A DNA stretch of 64,000 nt from Rutpela maculata (taxonomy: Eukaryota; Arthropoda; Insecta; Coleoptera; Cerambycidae), in contig OW386293.2 in NCBI GenBank assembly GCA_936432065.2, positions 41,511,923 to 41,575,922 on the forward strand, in the 5' to 3' direction. A model generated the notes under the pieces. That model was not told where the DNA came from and made no database searches. It was given only the letters and a program-made list of their open reading frames with translations. Shown here piece after piece: positions 9,618 through 22,798 of the stretch (the first letter of the stretch is position 1; every line of letters starts with the position of its first letter). The position numbers and the translations under genes are program-made.

Positions 9618-12034
9618 ATGTCATATTTTGGTATGCTTCGGTGGAATTGGCTGAAACTTTGCTATTTTGTAGTTAAAGTCATGTTTATCAAAAATTTCTA
9701 TTGCACTGTGTCTATCCTATGAGTGGTTTTCGCTCCAGGAGTGCTTGAAGGTCCTAACAACTAGGTAACGGGTAATCTATATGTACGTGTTTATGAATGG
9801 CTTCCAGCGTATTTGTGTACGTGCGTGCATGTGTGTGTGACTATTTCTCTCAAAGAAGCTGCTCTTACCGTCACTATGTATCTAACGAGAGCGTTCTCAT
9901 TGCCAACCAGGATGATCCCATTTTTTAGTTTCACTTTCTATCTGTTTATTTTTACTTTTTTTGTTTTTTAATATTTTTCTCACAAACGGTCGGTCCTACG
10001 ACTAAAATGAAAGCGGACATTTTTTGTGTATTTTTAATCAGTGAATGATATTCTTGTACCAAAGTGAAAAAAAAATTAAAGACATAAGAAATTAATGCAA
10101 AATATCGACAGCCTCCCCCAATACCACCAGGGGCGGACTAAAGGGGGGGGCTTTAGAGGCTTAAGCCCAGGGCCTCGGATACTGAAGGGGCCCCGCGGAA
10201 TGCTGAAAGCGGACTTAAAAATAAAATACGATATGATTATGAGTATGCTCTGTATTGGTGATTTCATTGACGGTATAAATAATAAATATAAAAGTATATA
10301 ACATTTTTTGCTCGTCTGCTTTCGCATCGCAATCCACAGTTTTTGCGACACTATATGCATCTGGATTTGATCAGTCGCAACCAAGGCTACTCGCTATTAT
10401 TATAATAGTTTAGTTCAGTATTTAACCAAAACAAAGTGAAACATGTCTTGGTGGTGCGTGATCTGACCTGATCGCAAAAAAATGTTATCTGTAGTAATTA
10501 TCGAAAATTCAGCATCAACACGTGTTGCTTAGAAACTGCTTGAGTTAATTTTGACAAAAAGAGATGCAGTCGAGAGTACTTTTTCAGTCAAATCTCAACA
10601 AAGTGAACAAATGCCGTTTTTTAAAAGCAACACGCTTTGAATGTTGAATTTTCAGATTATTTTTAATAATTGAGGAAGGACGGGAGAAGCAGTCACGTGA
10701 TCAAAAATAAAAAACAGCATCACTTGGCTGCTGTTACTACTTTTTCGTCAAATAGTAACAGTTTGTTTTCCGTGCGATTTATTGTGATTTTTATTGATAG
10801 TTTTTTAAATTTTGGACAACAAGCATTAAAAGGACTATGGTGTCGTGTGCCAAAAGAAGTTGCTCTTCTAGACAAGAAAAAATTAACGGGAATAACATTT
10901 CATAGGTAGTGTGAAAAACAAACAGAGCCGCGTTAGAAAAAAACAGCTAATTAAATATAATAAAATGTTATTATTTAGAGGTCACTAAATATATATTAAT
11001 TTGTTTATTTTGTGTTTTATTTGAATATGTTTTTTCCAATTCTTTTTGCTAAGAATCTCGCATTTATTGAATTCAGCATTTTTCTTGCGTTATTCAGATA
11101 TGCCGTCTCGTCGGGATACAAAGTTCTTATAATTTTAAATAGTCCGGGTCTGGCAAAACCACCATCTTGTTCCAACGTTTAGCCGCGCCTACCGGTGCCG
11201 TTTCTGTATAGGAAATTTATACAGCATGGCATCTCCTTATATTCTAACTCAATGTTTTCAATGCACGAAATATATATTTATTAGACTATTTCCAGAACAA
11301 AACATAGAACAAGAAATATTTTTTATTGATATTGACGTTTTGACGTTTTTGTTGTCAAGACTTGTGCAATTTGCGCTGGCTGTCATTATATGTAAAATAT
11401 TCACTTGGAATGCAATTTTCTCTATAAGTTTGTTCTTATTGGTCCAAATTTTCAAAATATTGCTGTTTCATTGGTTCTTATAATGTAAGAGAAATAGTTT
11501 TATGAGATGGGAAGGGCCCCAAAGCATTAATAGCCCAGGGCCCCGCACCCGATTAATCCGCCCCTGAATACCACCCACTTACGGTAAAAAATATTTAAAA
11601 AAAAGTAAGCTTGTATTGTTCAATATGCGTATAAAGTCGCATACCACTAAATCAAAAGGTTTCTGAAATATAAAATAATAGTCAGTTTTTGGGTGCCATT
11701 TTCAAAGGGCTGTAGCTCAAGGTGTTTGCGAACATATTTTTGCATGTAGAATCTGCACCAGAAGTTTGTCATCGATATTTCCGGAAAACCCTGTATACAC
11801 TGGCACATACATACATACACACAAACGCATGCACGCAGTACACAAATACGCTGGAAACCATTCATAAACACGTACATATAGATTACCTGTCACCTCGTTG
11901 TTAGGACCTTCAAGCACTCCTGGAGCGAAAACCACTCGTAGGATAGACACAGTACAAAAGAAATTTTTGATAAATATGGCTTAACTATAAAATAGCATAG
12001 TTTCAGCCAATCCCACCGAAGCATGCCAAAATAT

Positions 12035-12037
<3 letters not shown>
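9618..12037. repeat. Foldback repeat with arms 9618-9838 and 11812-12037
   Basis: Left arm TCATATTTTGGTATGCTTCGG ... GTGTACGTGCGTGCATGTG and right arm CACGCAGTACACAAATACGC ... CATGCCAAAATATGA are inverted copies about 215-225 bp long at roughly 85% identity. The loop received the hAT element at 10,128. The rest of the loop (9,840-10,120 and 11,575-11,810) shows no gene. Confidence 0.7.
10128..11566. mobile_element. Non-autonomous hAT element (1,439 bp) with 8-bp TSD
   Basis: Termini CAGGGGCGGACTAA and (reverse complement of the right end) CAGGGGCGGATTAA are typical hAT terminal inverted repeats with one mismatch. AATACCAC occurs directly on both sides (10120-10127 and 11567-11574), the exact 8-bp duplication hAT makes. 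Subterminal GGCCC-rich blocks (AGCCCAGGGCC) are also inverted copies. Open frames inside (10670-10909, 11226-11483) show no transposase motif, so the element depends on a transposase from elsewhere. Confidence 0.88.

Positions 12038-12076
<39 letters not shown>
12038..12076. repeat. (TA)n microsatellite
   Basis: About 19 TA units directly after the right arm of the preceding foldback. Similar (TA)n tracts occur at 27027-27067 and 27537-27555, next to related sequence. Confidence 0.9.
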
Positions 12077-12078
<2 letters not shown>

Positions 12079-13519
12079 TATAGACGGTATTTTGCGTAGC
12101 CCGATATATCGACAGGTCGTTCATAAGCCCGGCATTTCCCGAGTGTATAAATTAACAAATTTATTAAATATGGCGATTGTTATGAATCTTTTCTAATAAG
12201 AAGCCACTAGGGGTAGCTAATTATTATTTTTCTTTCAATTATATAAACATGGCATATTTCAGAGCCCGGATATATTTACTGATCCTTTCAAAGCCCGCTG
12301 TATATAAGAATATAGCTAGCGTTCGTTCTCCGTCCCAGCGATGTTGCCAATGTAATCGGGCCTCAGTAGGTTATATTTTTATAATATATATTTCTTTGAT
12401 GCATGCATCGTCACGAAGCACAATATAATAGGAGTACTTGCTATACTGCGCCACTACCATTACTGTTTACAGTAGAGACGCTAATGGAGGGCCAGCTATT
12501 AAAGGAAATATATTCATTCTTTGAACGCCAAAATAATATAACAGTTACGTTTTTTATTATTCATTGTTACGAATTTGAAGATATATTAGAAGAACCTAAA
12601 AAAATATTAGGTTATTTTTTTATGCAAATAGACATTAATTATTAATAACTGATAATGTAATTACTCCGTGGTAGGCCTATAAGTATTTAAATATTTTGAA
12701 TTTGTCCTCATTTTTTGTTTTCCACTTTTAAAGTATTGCCTTATTAACAGTAAAATAAAAAGATGCAAAGGGGTAGAAATTAAATTACGTTTATTTACCT
12801 AACATAGATATATAAAACGAATTGTTTTAATAGTACAGTAACATCAGGTATAATAGTAAAAGAATCCCTTGATGCAATTTTTCTTTTGAAAACGTACTTA
12901 TTTTGCCACAGCAAGTGACCTTTGTGTTTCCGAGTATATGGGTCAAATATGAGCAAAAAATGATTGCCATCAAATAATAACAAAGCATGAAGTTCTCTTT
13001 GAAGTATTTATAAGTTTTTATTTAATTTTATTTCACTTATAGGCTTAATTTTGAAAAAGTTATTACAATGACCTTTACTACGTACCAGCTGTCCCAAGTT
13101 AACATCAATTGAAAGTTGCATTATATGAAATAAGTTTTCAGATTCAGTTTGTCCCACTGTGCAAAGAAATATCTTTAAAAATTAAAAAATATATATTTTT
13201 TTAAATTGCGCAGAACCCTTAAAGTGTACAGATAAACGTATAGGGACAAAAAAGTGTCTTCTTTACAAGAGCTTTCAAACAAAACAAAAAAAGAAAATAG
13301 AAATCGAACCATTAGGAGCTGAGATAAAAAAACATTCATTGTGGCTAATGGAAGCCATCTTTAATGGTCGCCATTTTGGTGTTGCACGGATTTTAAAGTG
13401 GCTCCCTATCTGGAAAGTTACCTTTTGGCATCAACTATGACCACAGAAAGTGGCACATCCCAATCAAAAAGTGCAGATTTTTGGCTTATATAGCCATGTA
13501 CCCGACGTACTATAAAGCA
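12077..13519. other. AT-rich intergenic repeat debris
   Basis: Contains several AGCCCG/CGGGCT motifs (12,095-12,360) resembling, inverted, those at 26,730-27,010. Open frames at 12403-12645 and 12795-12983 have no recognisable features. No gene seen. Confidence 0.4.
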
Positions 13520-15065
13520 CAAAGTTCCCTTTTAAGTATGGCAAGCCAAATTTAATATTTTCTTTTATTGATTATATGTTATATGCTTGCACTAATAAAA
13601 ATAATAATTATTATTATAGTACAGTACCTAGAGGTAAAAATATGCAAAACTTCGGAATAATGTCATATTGAATGGATTTCGTTCATTTTGGAAGTATAAG
13701 CTTCACAGAAAAGTTTCTATATTGTGCGGGGGCTTGCTAATTTATAGGGGGTAGATGCCACCCCTTCTCAGGGGATGGCACTTAAAAAATATATATATTT
13801 ATTGGAGCTGAAGTAGAATCAAATTTTAAGAAGAAAAGGTTCTATGCAATTTTTCACACAAATTGATAGTTTTTAAGTTATAACAACTTCAAAATTGCGA
13901 TTTTAGCTTAAAAAAAAAGGTTTCCAAACGGTTTTCGTCAGGTTTCTCGAAAAGTATTACTTTATCGAAAAAATGTTACAGACCAATTACATAAAGTACA
14001 AACTGGGAATTAATTATATTTTTTGTTTATTGATGTAGGATTAATAATTTCGGAGATATTTAAGTTTACATTTGGCATCCAAGTATTCATAAGATAATTA
14101 TTTAGAGTGAGAGTTAAATATCTCAGAAACTTTGGCACATACGTCAAGGATGCTAGTAGGTAGAATAATAGGTTATTAATTAAGCTTTCAACTGTTTTTT
14201 TATTTGTTTCTATAGCATAAAAAACAAAGAAGTTATGACCGAAGCAATGTGCGTCTACACATTTTTTTTTAAACAACGTCGCCATTTTGTTACTGTAATT
14301 AGCCAGTAATTAAAAAAAGGAATTTCAAACACTTAGTCCAATTAAATAAGTCGACAAATCAAAATTTTGAGGTAAATACTTGAATTTTTGATATAAGTTA
14401 CTTTGATGTATTAGAACACGACCAATGAAAGACATTTTTTTCTGAACCCCCGGGAAGGGGGTTCAGAAAAAATAAAGTGTTTTTTCAAAATTACTCAAAA
14501 TGTGTAAAAGCTAGTAAAAAAGTTTCAAGCAAAAATTGTAAAGCATGAAATTCTATATAAAAATGATCTCTAGACTTTTTTTGGTATTACTAAAATTAAC
14601 GGAGTTAGGCTGGTTAGAAATTAAGGGATGATATGTACAACTTTAAAAAATCATAGCGTGCTGAAAAGTTAATGAATTTAAAAAAATTTTTCTTCTATTT
14701 ACTCAGAAAAATATAAACATTCGTTTCAGAGAAATGGATTTTTTTTTAAATCGTTAATAAAAAAGTTATAAAAATTTTAATTTTTTTATTTTCAATTAAA
14801 ACCACTTTGAAGGGTGAAACGATTTTTTTTTACACCATTCTGTTCATCATTTAATATATTGAACATTTGCTTTTGAAATTTTTTTTTATCCATCATTTTC
14901 GAGCAGGTATGAATTTATTTAACTGTTTAATTTTTTTCCAAACCTAAGACACTGCTCTTGTGACGTCACGATAACTGAAAAGAAATAAAGAATGCGTACG
15001 ACAAAGATAAAATGGTTTCGTAGCTGCTACGTTGCCTACAAGACGCGTATACGTCACATCTATTA

Positions 15066-15328
15066 TACTGCCGTCATAAGTCATAAGGAGAATAGCCCAT
15101 CTGCAAATTGTCGGTTGGCGAGGAAAGTAACAAAGGCGTTTGTTTTTTTCCCAACTAGTAAATATTAATTAAGGAAATCATGTAGCTGCTTTTTATCCAC
15201 TTATGTTTTTGTACTTTATAATTTTTTAATAATATTTTTAACTGCAGAACTCTTGGGTGCTCATATATTAGTAGGATCTCATTTATGACAAATATCTAGA
15301 TGCGGCTTTTCACCTTAAGACGGCAGTA
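15066..15328. mobile_element. MITE nested in the left palindrome arm (263 bp)
   Basis: Terminal inverted repeats TACTGCCGTCATAAG / CTTAAGACGGCAGTA. The matching point of the right arm (around 19,960-19,980) is uninterrupted, which shows this is an insertion made after the palindrome formed. TA or TTA/TAA flanks suggest a TA- or TWA-targeting family, not resolved. Confidence 0.65.
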
Positions 15329-15707
15329 ACAGCATCCGCGCGTGACGTCACAACTAACCTCAAAAATATGTGTTTCTTAAGATTTAAGAGTATTACGCAA
15401 CTGTTATTAAAATTTCTGCCTGGTTCCCGTATTTTCAACTAAAATCTAGTTCAGGGTAATGTTTATGAAGTTCTAAATACTTTGTCCCAATAAAATATGA
15501 CTCTTTTTGTAGGTTGGAAATCGAACCTGTAATTATCAGTCTATTTCTATTAATCAACAATATTGAAAAATTATTTACGCGAATTTTTAAATATTTGCTT
15601 AGAGCCAGTACCGGCTCCAAGCTAAAAATGCGTATACAAACATTAAAAATGAGAATGAACTTGAAAAACTTAAAATTTAAGGTTACGTTGGTTACATGAT
15701 GCAGATG

Positions 15708-16790
15708 CCCGATATCTCAATGCAGCGGTTGTGAATGTTTTGGTGAAGAAATGCTCCTACAAATTGTTAACAAAATTTTTAATTGTGGTCAAGTATAATA
15801 AGAGTGTTTTGCGAAATCTACATACTTATACACGCTTCGTTTTATGTACATTTTGGTTATAGGTATTAGACACGTGGAATTTTGTTTACGTGATCTAAAT
15901 ATTTTTTAAATTAATCTTTGAATTGTAATGAAAGAAATTATTATTACTGTTAATACTTGCTGATTTCTACTAAATTTAGAATTATTTGTTTGACATTATT
16001 GATATAAATTAAAAATAAAGTACACAATATAATTTTTTTTTGCGAGAAAATTTTGCAGATGAATTATTGGAGCATTGGAAATAATTGTTTGAAACATCGT
16101 TTTAAATTAGTCGAAATTCGCGTATTTTAACCAAGGTTGCAAAAAATGGGTTTTTTGTGCATTTTAGATTAAATTAATAAACTAATCCGTAATGTAGAAG
16201 TAAAAATTATTTGCAAAAATGAATATTTTTTTCTATAATGAAAATTATATTTTTTCCACATTAACAACTGAAATAATTTTTCTTCTTAATTGACAATTAC
16301 AAATATTTACATTACTTATTTTTTTAAATTACAAAATTTCAACTATTTTAATTTATTATTTTTTAAGACCATAAGAAATTATTATAAAAATTATTATAAT
16401 TGTATACATATTTTAAAAATTGTGTATACAGAAATATGTTAATCAACAAATTTTTTTTTTGGATCATTAATTTCAATTTTGAATGAAAACAAAATGACAT
16501 TTAAAAAAAAATGATCGATACATTTCCATTAAAATAGATCATTGATATTATTCTATTCCTAATCTAAATAATAATAAAATTGGATAAATTAAATAATAAT
16601 AATTGATTTTTGGATGGATAATAACAATTAGAAGAAAATAATTCATTCTTAAAACAAAATGTATGATCCATTCTATATTAAATTAATCTTATAAAAAGTT
16701 AAAATAAGAATTATTAAAAACAAATTTGTTAACAATTTTTAGGAGCATTTGTTCACCAAAACATACACCACCGCTGCATTGGGATATATA
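15708..16790. mobile_element. Nested foldback/MITE in the left palindrome arm (~1.08 kb)
   Basis: Left end CCCGATATCTCAATGCAGCGG and right end CCGCTGCATTGGGATATATA are inverted repeats about 60 bp long, reaching TTGTTAAC on both sides. The right palindrome arm lacks it (TGCATCTGCATCATG continuous near 19,590-19,605), so it is a younger insertion. Interior is extremely AT-rich without coding potential. Confidence 0.7.
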
Positions 16791-17510
16791 AACTAGTTCA
16801 CAAGTTCAAAGCCGTGTTAATGCTTAATAAAGCTCGTGAAAATATGAGTGAGGGCTCATTGGATTCGGAATGACACCTAGAAAAATGTGCAAAAGTTTCA
16901 AACCCGCATATAAACAATTGCAAAAGTTATGAACAAATGAAGATTGAAAAAATAACGAGTTTCGTTTTTTGCAAATAACTCGAAAACTATTAATTTTTAA
17001 GAAAATTTAAAGGAACATTTTTAAAGAGGAATGAATTTGAAATAAAAAAGTAAGAACTCCCGAAACTCTACGTCTATTAATGTTGAAAATGGAGTTCTGC
17101 GCGGCGAACACTAAGCCGTCATGATGCTCTGAAACCGGCCGTAATAAGTCAAAATATTTTTTATGTTATTAAATATTAATTTAAAAATTTTAAAAAATTA
17201 TGGTATTATTTAGACGCTTAAAGGAACAATATCCCGTTGGAAAAAAATTGTTTCACCGATTTTTCATAAAATGGGCCTATTGTTGTTTTGAGTTTTGCTC
17301 GAAAACTATGCATTCTTCCTATAAACACGTCAATAGAAAAGTTTTTGAGAATTAAATTTCCAATCGAAATGGCACCTTCAGAAGTCAAATTTTTTTTTTT
17401 TACAAAAATACGCCCAGAAAACAAAACAAAAAAAACGAAAAAATGCAATTTTTTATTTTTTTAAATTTTAGCCTGCAACTTTTTTCGGGTACATTTAGGC
17501 ATAGACATTG

Positions 17511-17582
17511 CTGCATAAAAAAACTGGCGTTTTACCGTTAAAATGATTATTAACGGGTAAAACGTCAGCTTTTTTTATGCAG
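17511..17582. repeat. Hairpin near the palindrome centre
   Basis: CTGCATAAAAAAACTGGCGT ... and ...AACGTCAGCTTTTTTTATGCAG form arms of about 31-33 bp around a short AT loop. The equivalent position in the right arm lacks it, so this is a small separate insertion or extrusion product. Confidence 0.65.
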
Positions 17583-17904
17583 AATACACAGCCCCACAAA
17601 AAAAAATAAAAGTTCAAAGTAGCGAACCAGACCCATGTATCCTTATGTATTTTCGGTCGCTGAATCCGAATCCGGGGTTAAAAAAAATCTTACACCCCCA
17701 AAAGGAAGATTAAGCTACAAGAATAGTTGTTACTTCTTAATCAATCGAATTATACAAATTAAGGTTATACAGCAGCGTACATACAATAGATATGAAACAC
17801 AGCCCCAGGGAGGGGCGAAAACTAGCCCCCATATATAAAAAAATCGATCCAAAACAACAATGACCGCTGAAAAATCTCGAAATATCTAAGTTTTGTTAAA
17901 GTGT

Positions 17905-18450
17905 TAAGAAACTACATCAGGTCCGACGTAATCTTCATAAACTGCCCCTATAGGGTTGAGAACAACCACCTTTAAGTTCAAAGGACACGAGAAAAACAAG
18001 AAAAAACGTAAAATCCAACAGGATTTCTATTTTCATGGAAGCTATAATTGGCTGAAATTGCGTAGTACTCTAAAATAGAACCAGAAACTTACGTACCATC
18101 AACATCCTACACTGTCAACCCTCAGAGGGTGTGAAAACCCTGTAAGATTTAACTATAAAAAGTTACAGTGACTTCTATAAAAATTCGAAACACCTGCGTT
18201 GTGTGGAAGAGAGAAGAAACTAGACTATGTTCGACGATGTGCTTGAAAACCACCCCCACGGGGTTGCGAGATACTACCGCAATATCTGTAGGATGCTGGA
18301 AAAACAGAGAGAAACTAACCGGATTTACATTTTCACGGATGCTATGATTGGCAAAAATCGCGTTGTACACTAAGGGTTTGAAACTCATGTCCTATAAATG
18401 TTATTAAGTAACACCCCCAGAAAGGATGTAAACTACCGTAATTCAAGATG
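17905..18450. repeat. Two diverged tandem ~300-bp units in the palindrome loop
   Basis: 17905-18140 and 18206-18450 share, in order, GAAACTA, CCCC..GGGTTG, GGATTT..ATTTTCA.GGA.GCTAT.ATTGGC, GTAC.CTAA and a CCTCAGAGGGTGT/CCCCCAGAAAGGATGT block. Strongly diverged; no coding sense. A short frame at 18149-18388 is not supported. Confidence 0.5.
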
Positions 18451-21400
18451 TAACGAAAAAGCTATACTGTTGCTTATTCGTTTCATTTCCATAGTTTTTT
18501 TTATAGGGGTGGCGTCTCTCAACCCCGTGGGGGTGGTGCTTTGAACTTTTTTTTTGTGGGGCTGTGATATCTATGCCTAAATGTACCCGAAAAAAAGTTA
18601 CAGGCTTAAATTAAAAAAAAAAAATGCATTTTTCCGTTTCTTTTTGTTTTGTTTTCTGGGCGTATTTTTGTAAAAAAAAAATTGACTTCTGAAGGTACCA
18701 TTTCGATTGGAAATTTAGTTCTCTACAACTTTTCTATTGACGTGTTTATAGGAAAAATGCAGTTTTCCAGTAAAACTCAAAAATGTGAAAAGTAGACCTT
18801 TTTCCTTCGATCTCAAAAACGCACCCTTTTAAATGGTAGCACTCAGCGGTTTTCTCATATTTTGGGGTCAATTGAACATAAGAAACAATAAAAACCCTTT
18901 AACGTTTTAGTTCCTTTCAACCCCCTTTTTTTGGACATAGACAATAGCCTAAAAATATTGTGATTAAAAATTAAAAACATCGCAATGTCGTAATCCCATA
19001 AAGTATAGTTGACATAAGTTCTCCACAAAGCGAAATAATTTTAGTGGCTTTTGTTTAACAATTATCCGACTTGAAATATAAACGTAAACTCTAAAAAAAT
19101 TTGTTAATTTACAATAGGCTCATTTTATGAAAAATCGGTGAAACCATTTTTTTTCAACGGGACATTGTTCCGTTAAGTCTCTAAATAATACCATAATTTT
19201 TAAAAAATTTTAAATTAATATTTTTAATAACATAAAAAAATATTTTTACTTATTACGGCCAATTTCAGAGCATCGTAACGGCTTAGTGTTCGCCGCGCAG
19301 AGCGCTGAGAGATAGAGTTTCGGGAGTTCGGCTTTTTTGTTGGAAATTCATTCCTCTTTAAGAATCGTTCTTTCAATTTTCTTAAATATTAATAGTTTTC
19401 GAGTTATTTGCAAAAGACGAAACTCATTATATTTTCAATCTTCATTTGTTTATAACTTTTGCTTTTGTTATTGTGCGGGTGTGAAACTTTTACACTTTTT
19501 CTAGACGTCACTCCGAATTCAATGAGCCCTCACTAATATTTTTACGAGCTTTATGAAGCACTAACACGGCCTTGAACTTGTAAATTAGTCTGCATCTGCA
19601 TCATGTACCTAACATAACCTTAAATTTTAAGTTTTTCAAGTTTATTTTCATTTCTAATGTTTGTGTACGCATTTTTAGCTTGGAGCCGGTATTGGCTCCA
19701 AGCAAATATTTAAAAATTCACGTAAATAATTTTTCAATATTCTTGATTAATAGAAATAGACTGCTAATTACAGGTTAGATTTCCAGCCTACAAAAAGAGA
19801 CCTATTTTATTAGGACAAAGTGTTTAGAACTTCATAATTATTACACTGAACTAGATTTTAGTTGAAAATACGGGAACCAGGCAGAAATTTTAATAATAGC
19901 TGCGTAATACTCTTAAATCTTAAGAAACACATATTTTTGAGGTTAGCTGTGACGTCACGTGCAGATGCCCTATAGATGTGACGCATGCGCGTCTTGTAGG
20001 CAACGCAGCAGCTACGAAACAATTTTATCTTTGTCGTATGCATTCTTTATATCTTTTCAGTTATCATGACTTCACAAGAGCAGTGTCTTACGTTTGGAAA
20101 AAACTAAACAAGTAAATAAATTCATACCTTCTTGAAAATGAAGGGTAAAAAAAAATTTTAAAAGCAGATGTTCAATATATGAAATAATGAACAGAATGGT
20201 ATAAAAAAAAATTCGTTTCACCGTTCAAAGTGGTTTTAATTGAAAATAAAAAATTAAAATTTTTATAACTTTTTTATTAACAATTTAAAAAAAAATCCAT
20301 TTCTCTGAAAGGAACGTTTATATTTTTCTGAGTAAATAGAAAATTTTTTTTTTTTAATTTATTACCTTTTCAGCACGCTATGATTTTTTAAAGTTGTACA
20401 TATCATCCCTTAATTTCTAACCAGCCCAACTCCGTTAATTTTAGTAATACCAAAAAAAGTCTAGAGATCATTTTTATATAAAATTTCATGCTTTACAATT
20501 TTTGGTTGAAACTTTTTTTACTAGCCTTTACACATTTTGAGTAATTTTGAAAAAACACTTTATTGTATTTTTTTTCACCCCTTGCCGGGGGTTCAGAAAA
20601 AAATTTCTTTCTTTAATCGTGTTCTAATACATCAGAGTAAGTTATATCAAAAATTCAAGTATTTACCTCAAAATTCTGATTTGCCGACTTATTTAATTGG
20701 ACTACACTGTTTCTCATTAATATATAGCATGACGTAGATGTCAAATTTTTTGGTTTGTATACAGCACTTGCTTTACAAAAAAATACAGTTTAAACTATAA
20801 AGGTATTTTCGATAAAACGATATTTTGTTTTCCTTTTCCAAATAGGTATCTCAATAAATATTAGTTTTATTGAAAAAATAAAGCTCATAAACTGATGAAT
20901 TTAGCTTGTTTATTTATTTACATAGATTTAATAGTTTCGGAGATATGAAAGTTTACAAATGGCGTCCGAACGTTTATAAGTCGTAAAATGCAGTTTAAAT
21001 GTTAAATATCTCAGAAATTGAGACACCTACGTCACGCACACTAAGAAATGAAATTAAAGAAAATTAATTGCGCTTTCAAATTATTTTTTACTCGTTCCTG
21101 TAGCATAAGAAGTAAAGAAGTTATGATGTAAAAATGAGCGTATTATATTTTTTTATATAAAAAGGACGCCATTTTGTTACTCTAATTAGCAAGGAATGTA
21201 AAGAAATTATCTCAAATACAGTTTTTCGTTAGGATGTAGCATTACCTAGATGTTCAAATTTTTTTGCTCATTTAAAGCACTTGCTTTAGAAAAAAATGCA
21301 TTTTAAACTTTAAAGGTAATTTCGAAATTTGGCTACCAAATATAAACTTAAATATCTCCGAAATTATTAATCCTACATCAATAAACAAAAAATATAATTA

Positions 21401-21790
21401 TTTCCCAGTTTGTACTTTTGTAATTGGTCTGTAACATTTTTTCGATAAAGTAATACTTTTCGAGATACTTGACGAAAGGCGTTTGGAAATACCTTTTTTT
21501 TAAGATAAAATCGCAATTTTGAAGTCGTTATAACTTAAAAACTATCAATTTATGTGAAAATTTGCATAGAACCTTTTCTTCTTAAAGTTTGATTCTATGT
21601 CTAGAAACTTTTCTGTCAAGCATTTACTATTATACCTCTAAAAATTAACTAAATCCGTTCAATATGACATTATTCCGAAGTTAAAACCTCTAGTTACTGT
21701 ACTATTAGTGCAAGCATATAAAATACTTGTGTCCGACATTAATTAGTCTTCGCAAGTCATACTCTTAAAAAGGAATTTGTGTGATATTCT

Positions 21791-22643
21791 TTTCGGGTTC
21801 AAAAGTTACTAACAATAATTGCAACAAAATATGCTTTTTCGTCAATATTTTGAAAATTAAGCATGATAGGGCAAAACAATATACGTAACTTTTCGGTAGA
21901 GCATAAAATTCTCTCGTATAATGGTTATAATAAAAAACGGTACATTTGATAGTTAAATTATCGTTATTAAAGGTAATATAATATTTATATTTTATTTTAT
22001 ATAATTGTTTATTATTATGTAAAAATTTTGTTTAATAGTTTTCTCAATCTAATGTAATACTGCGTACAGTCATAATATGTGTTCTTAATGTATATGGGGA
22101 AGCTACTTAAGGCTAACCTCTTCCTTTTGTGTGTAAACTCTTTTGTGCACCTTTTTTTCTTACATTCTTCTACCTACATTCAACTTAAATCTGGTGACAG
22201 TTACCTACTTTCTTGCACAGAGCAATAAAACAATTAAAGCGTCTCAAATGCCAAAAGAACTGTTGCCAATGGTATACAAAAGCTACACAACGCCTGTTTA
22301 AAGCAAGTTAGAGTTATATTACAGTATTTAGCCATAAATCTAACTAAAAAATGATTAGTCCTAAATTACTATGACGAAAATAAAATGTATAAATGAGGTT
22401 AAAGAATTATTTTAGAATTTGTTAAAATTAAATAATCAAAACATTAGAATACATTACAACAAATTAACTGAGCAGCTGGAAATTTAAAATAAAATGAAAG
22501 TAATTGTTTATAAGAAATGCTTTAGTACAGAAAAAATAATTTTCAATTCCGTAAAAATACATGGCGAAAACTGCAGTCCTAGAGGTAATGACATATACTT
22601 CACGAAAAGAATTATTTGTAGATGGTACAAATTTTTTTCTTTA
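21791..22643. other. AT-rich intergenic sequence
   Basis: No gene, RNA or clear repeat structure recognised between the 8.3-kb palindrome and the next foldback element. Confidence 0.5.
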
Positions 22644-22766
22644 TTACTTCCACGTCCAGTGGAAGTATAGTAACGACAAAAAAATTTTTAAAAATTTTTA
22701 TTGTCCAAATAGGCTTAAAATGTCATGAAATGTCGAGTTTTAAGTTTGAGCAAAAACAAAATTTCT

Positions 22767-22798
22767 GTCTGTCTGTCGGTCTGTCGGTCTGTCTGTCT
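22767..22798 (+). repeat. (TCTG/TCGG)n microsatellite
   Basis: CTGTCTGTCTGTCGGTCTGT and onwards within the left foldback arm; the right arm has only a single CAGACAGA remnant, so the tract expanded after arm divergence. Confidence 0.85.

Larger units (their letters stand above)
13520..21790. repeat. Imperfect 8.3-kb palindrome (giant foldback)
   Basis: Left arm about 13,520-17,625 and right arm about 18,525-21,790 are inverted copies around a ~0.9-kb loop. Landmarks: ATATGCTTGCACTAAT (13,581) pairs with ATTAGTGCAAGCATAT (21,704); the TGTAGGCAACG region pairs 15,030 with 19,990; the AGAGCATC/CGCCGCGCAG block pairs 17,100-17,130 with 19,270-19,300; GCCCCACAAAAAAAAA pairs 17,592 with 18,545. 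The arms differ by insertions: the left holds two nested elements (15,066-15,328 and 15,708-16,790), and the right holds ~0.5 kb of partial duplication near 20,720-21,240. No coding capacity; all open frames are short and AT-rich. Confidence 0.8.

Noticed and set aside
12403..12645. 80-codon plus-strand frame as a small gene
   Set aside because: No domain, no coding bias apparent, in repeat debris.
22767..22798. CTGT-rich repeats as a CRISPR-like array
   Set aside because: Simple tetranucleotide microsatellite without spacers, in a eukaryotic genome.
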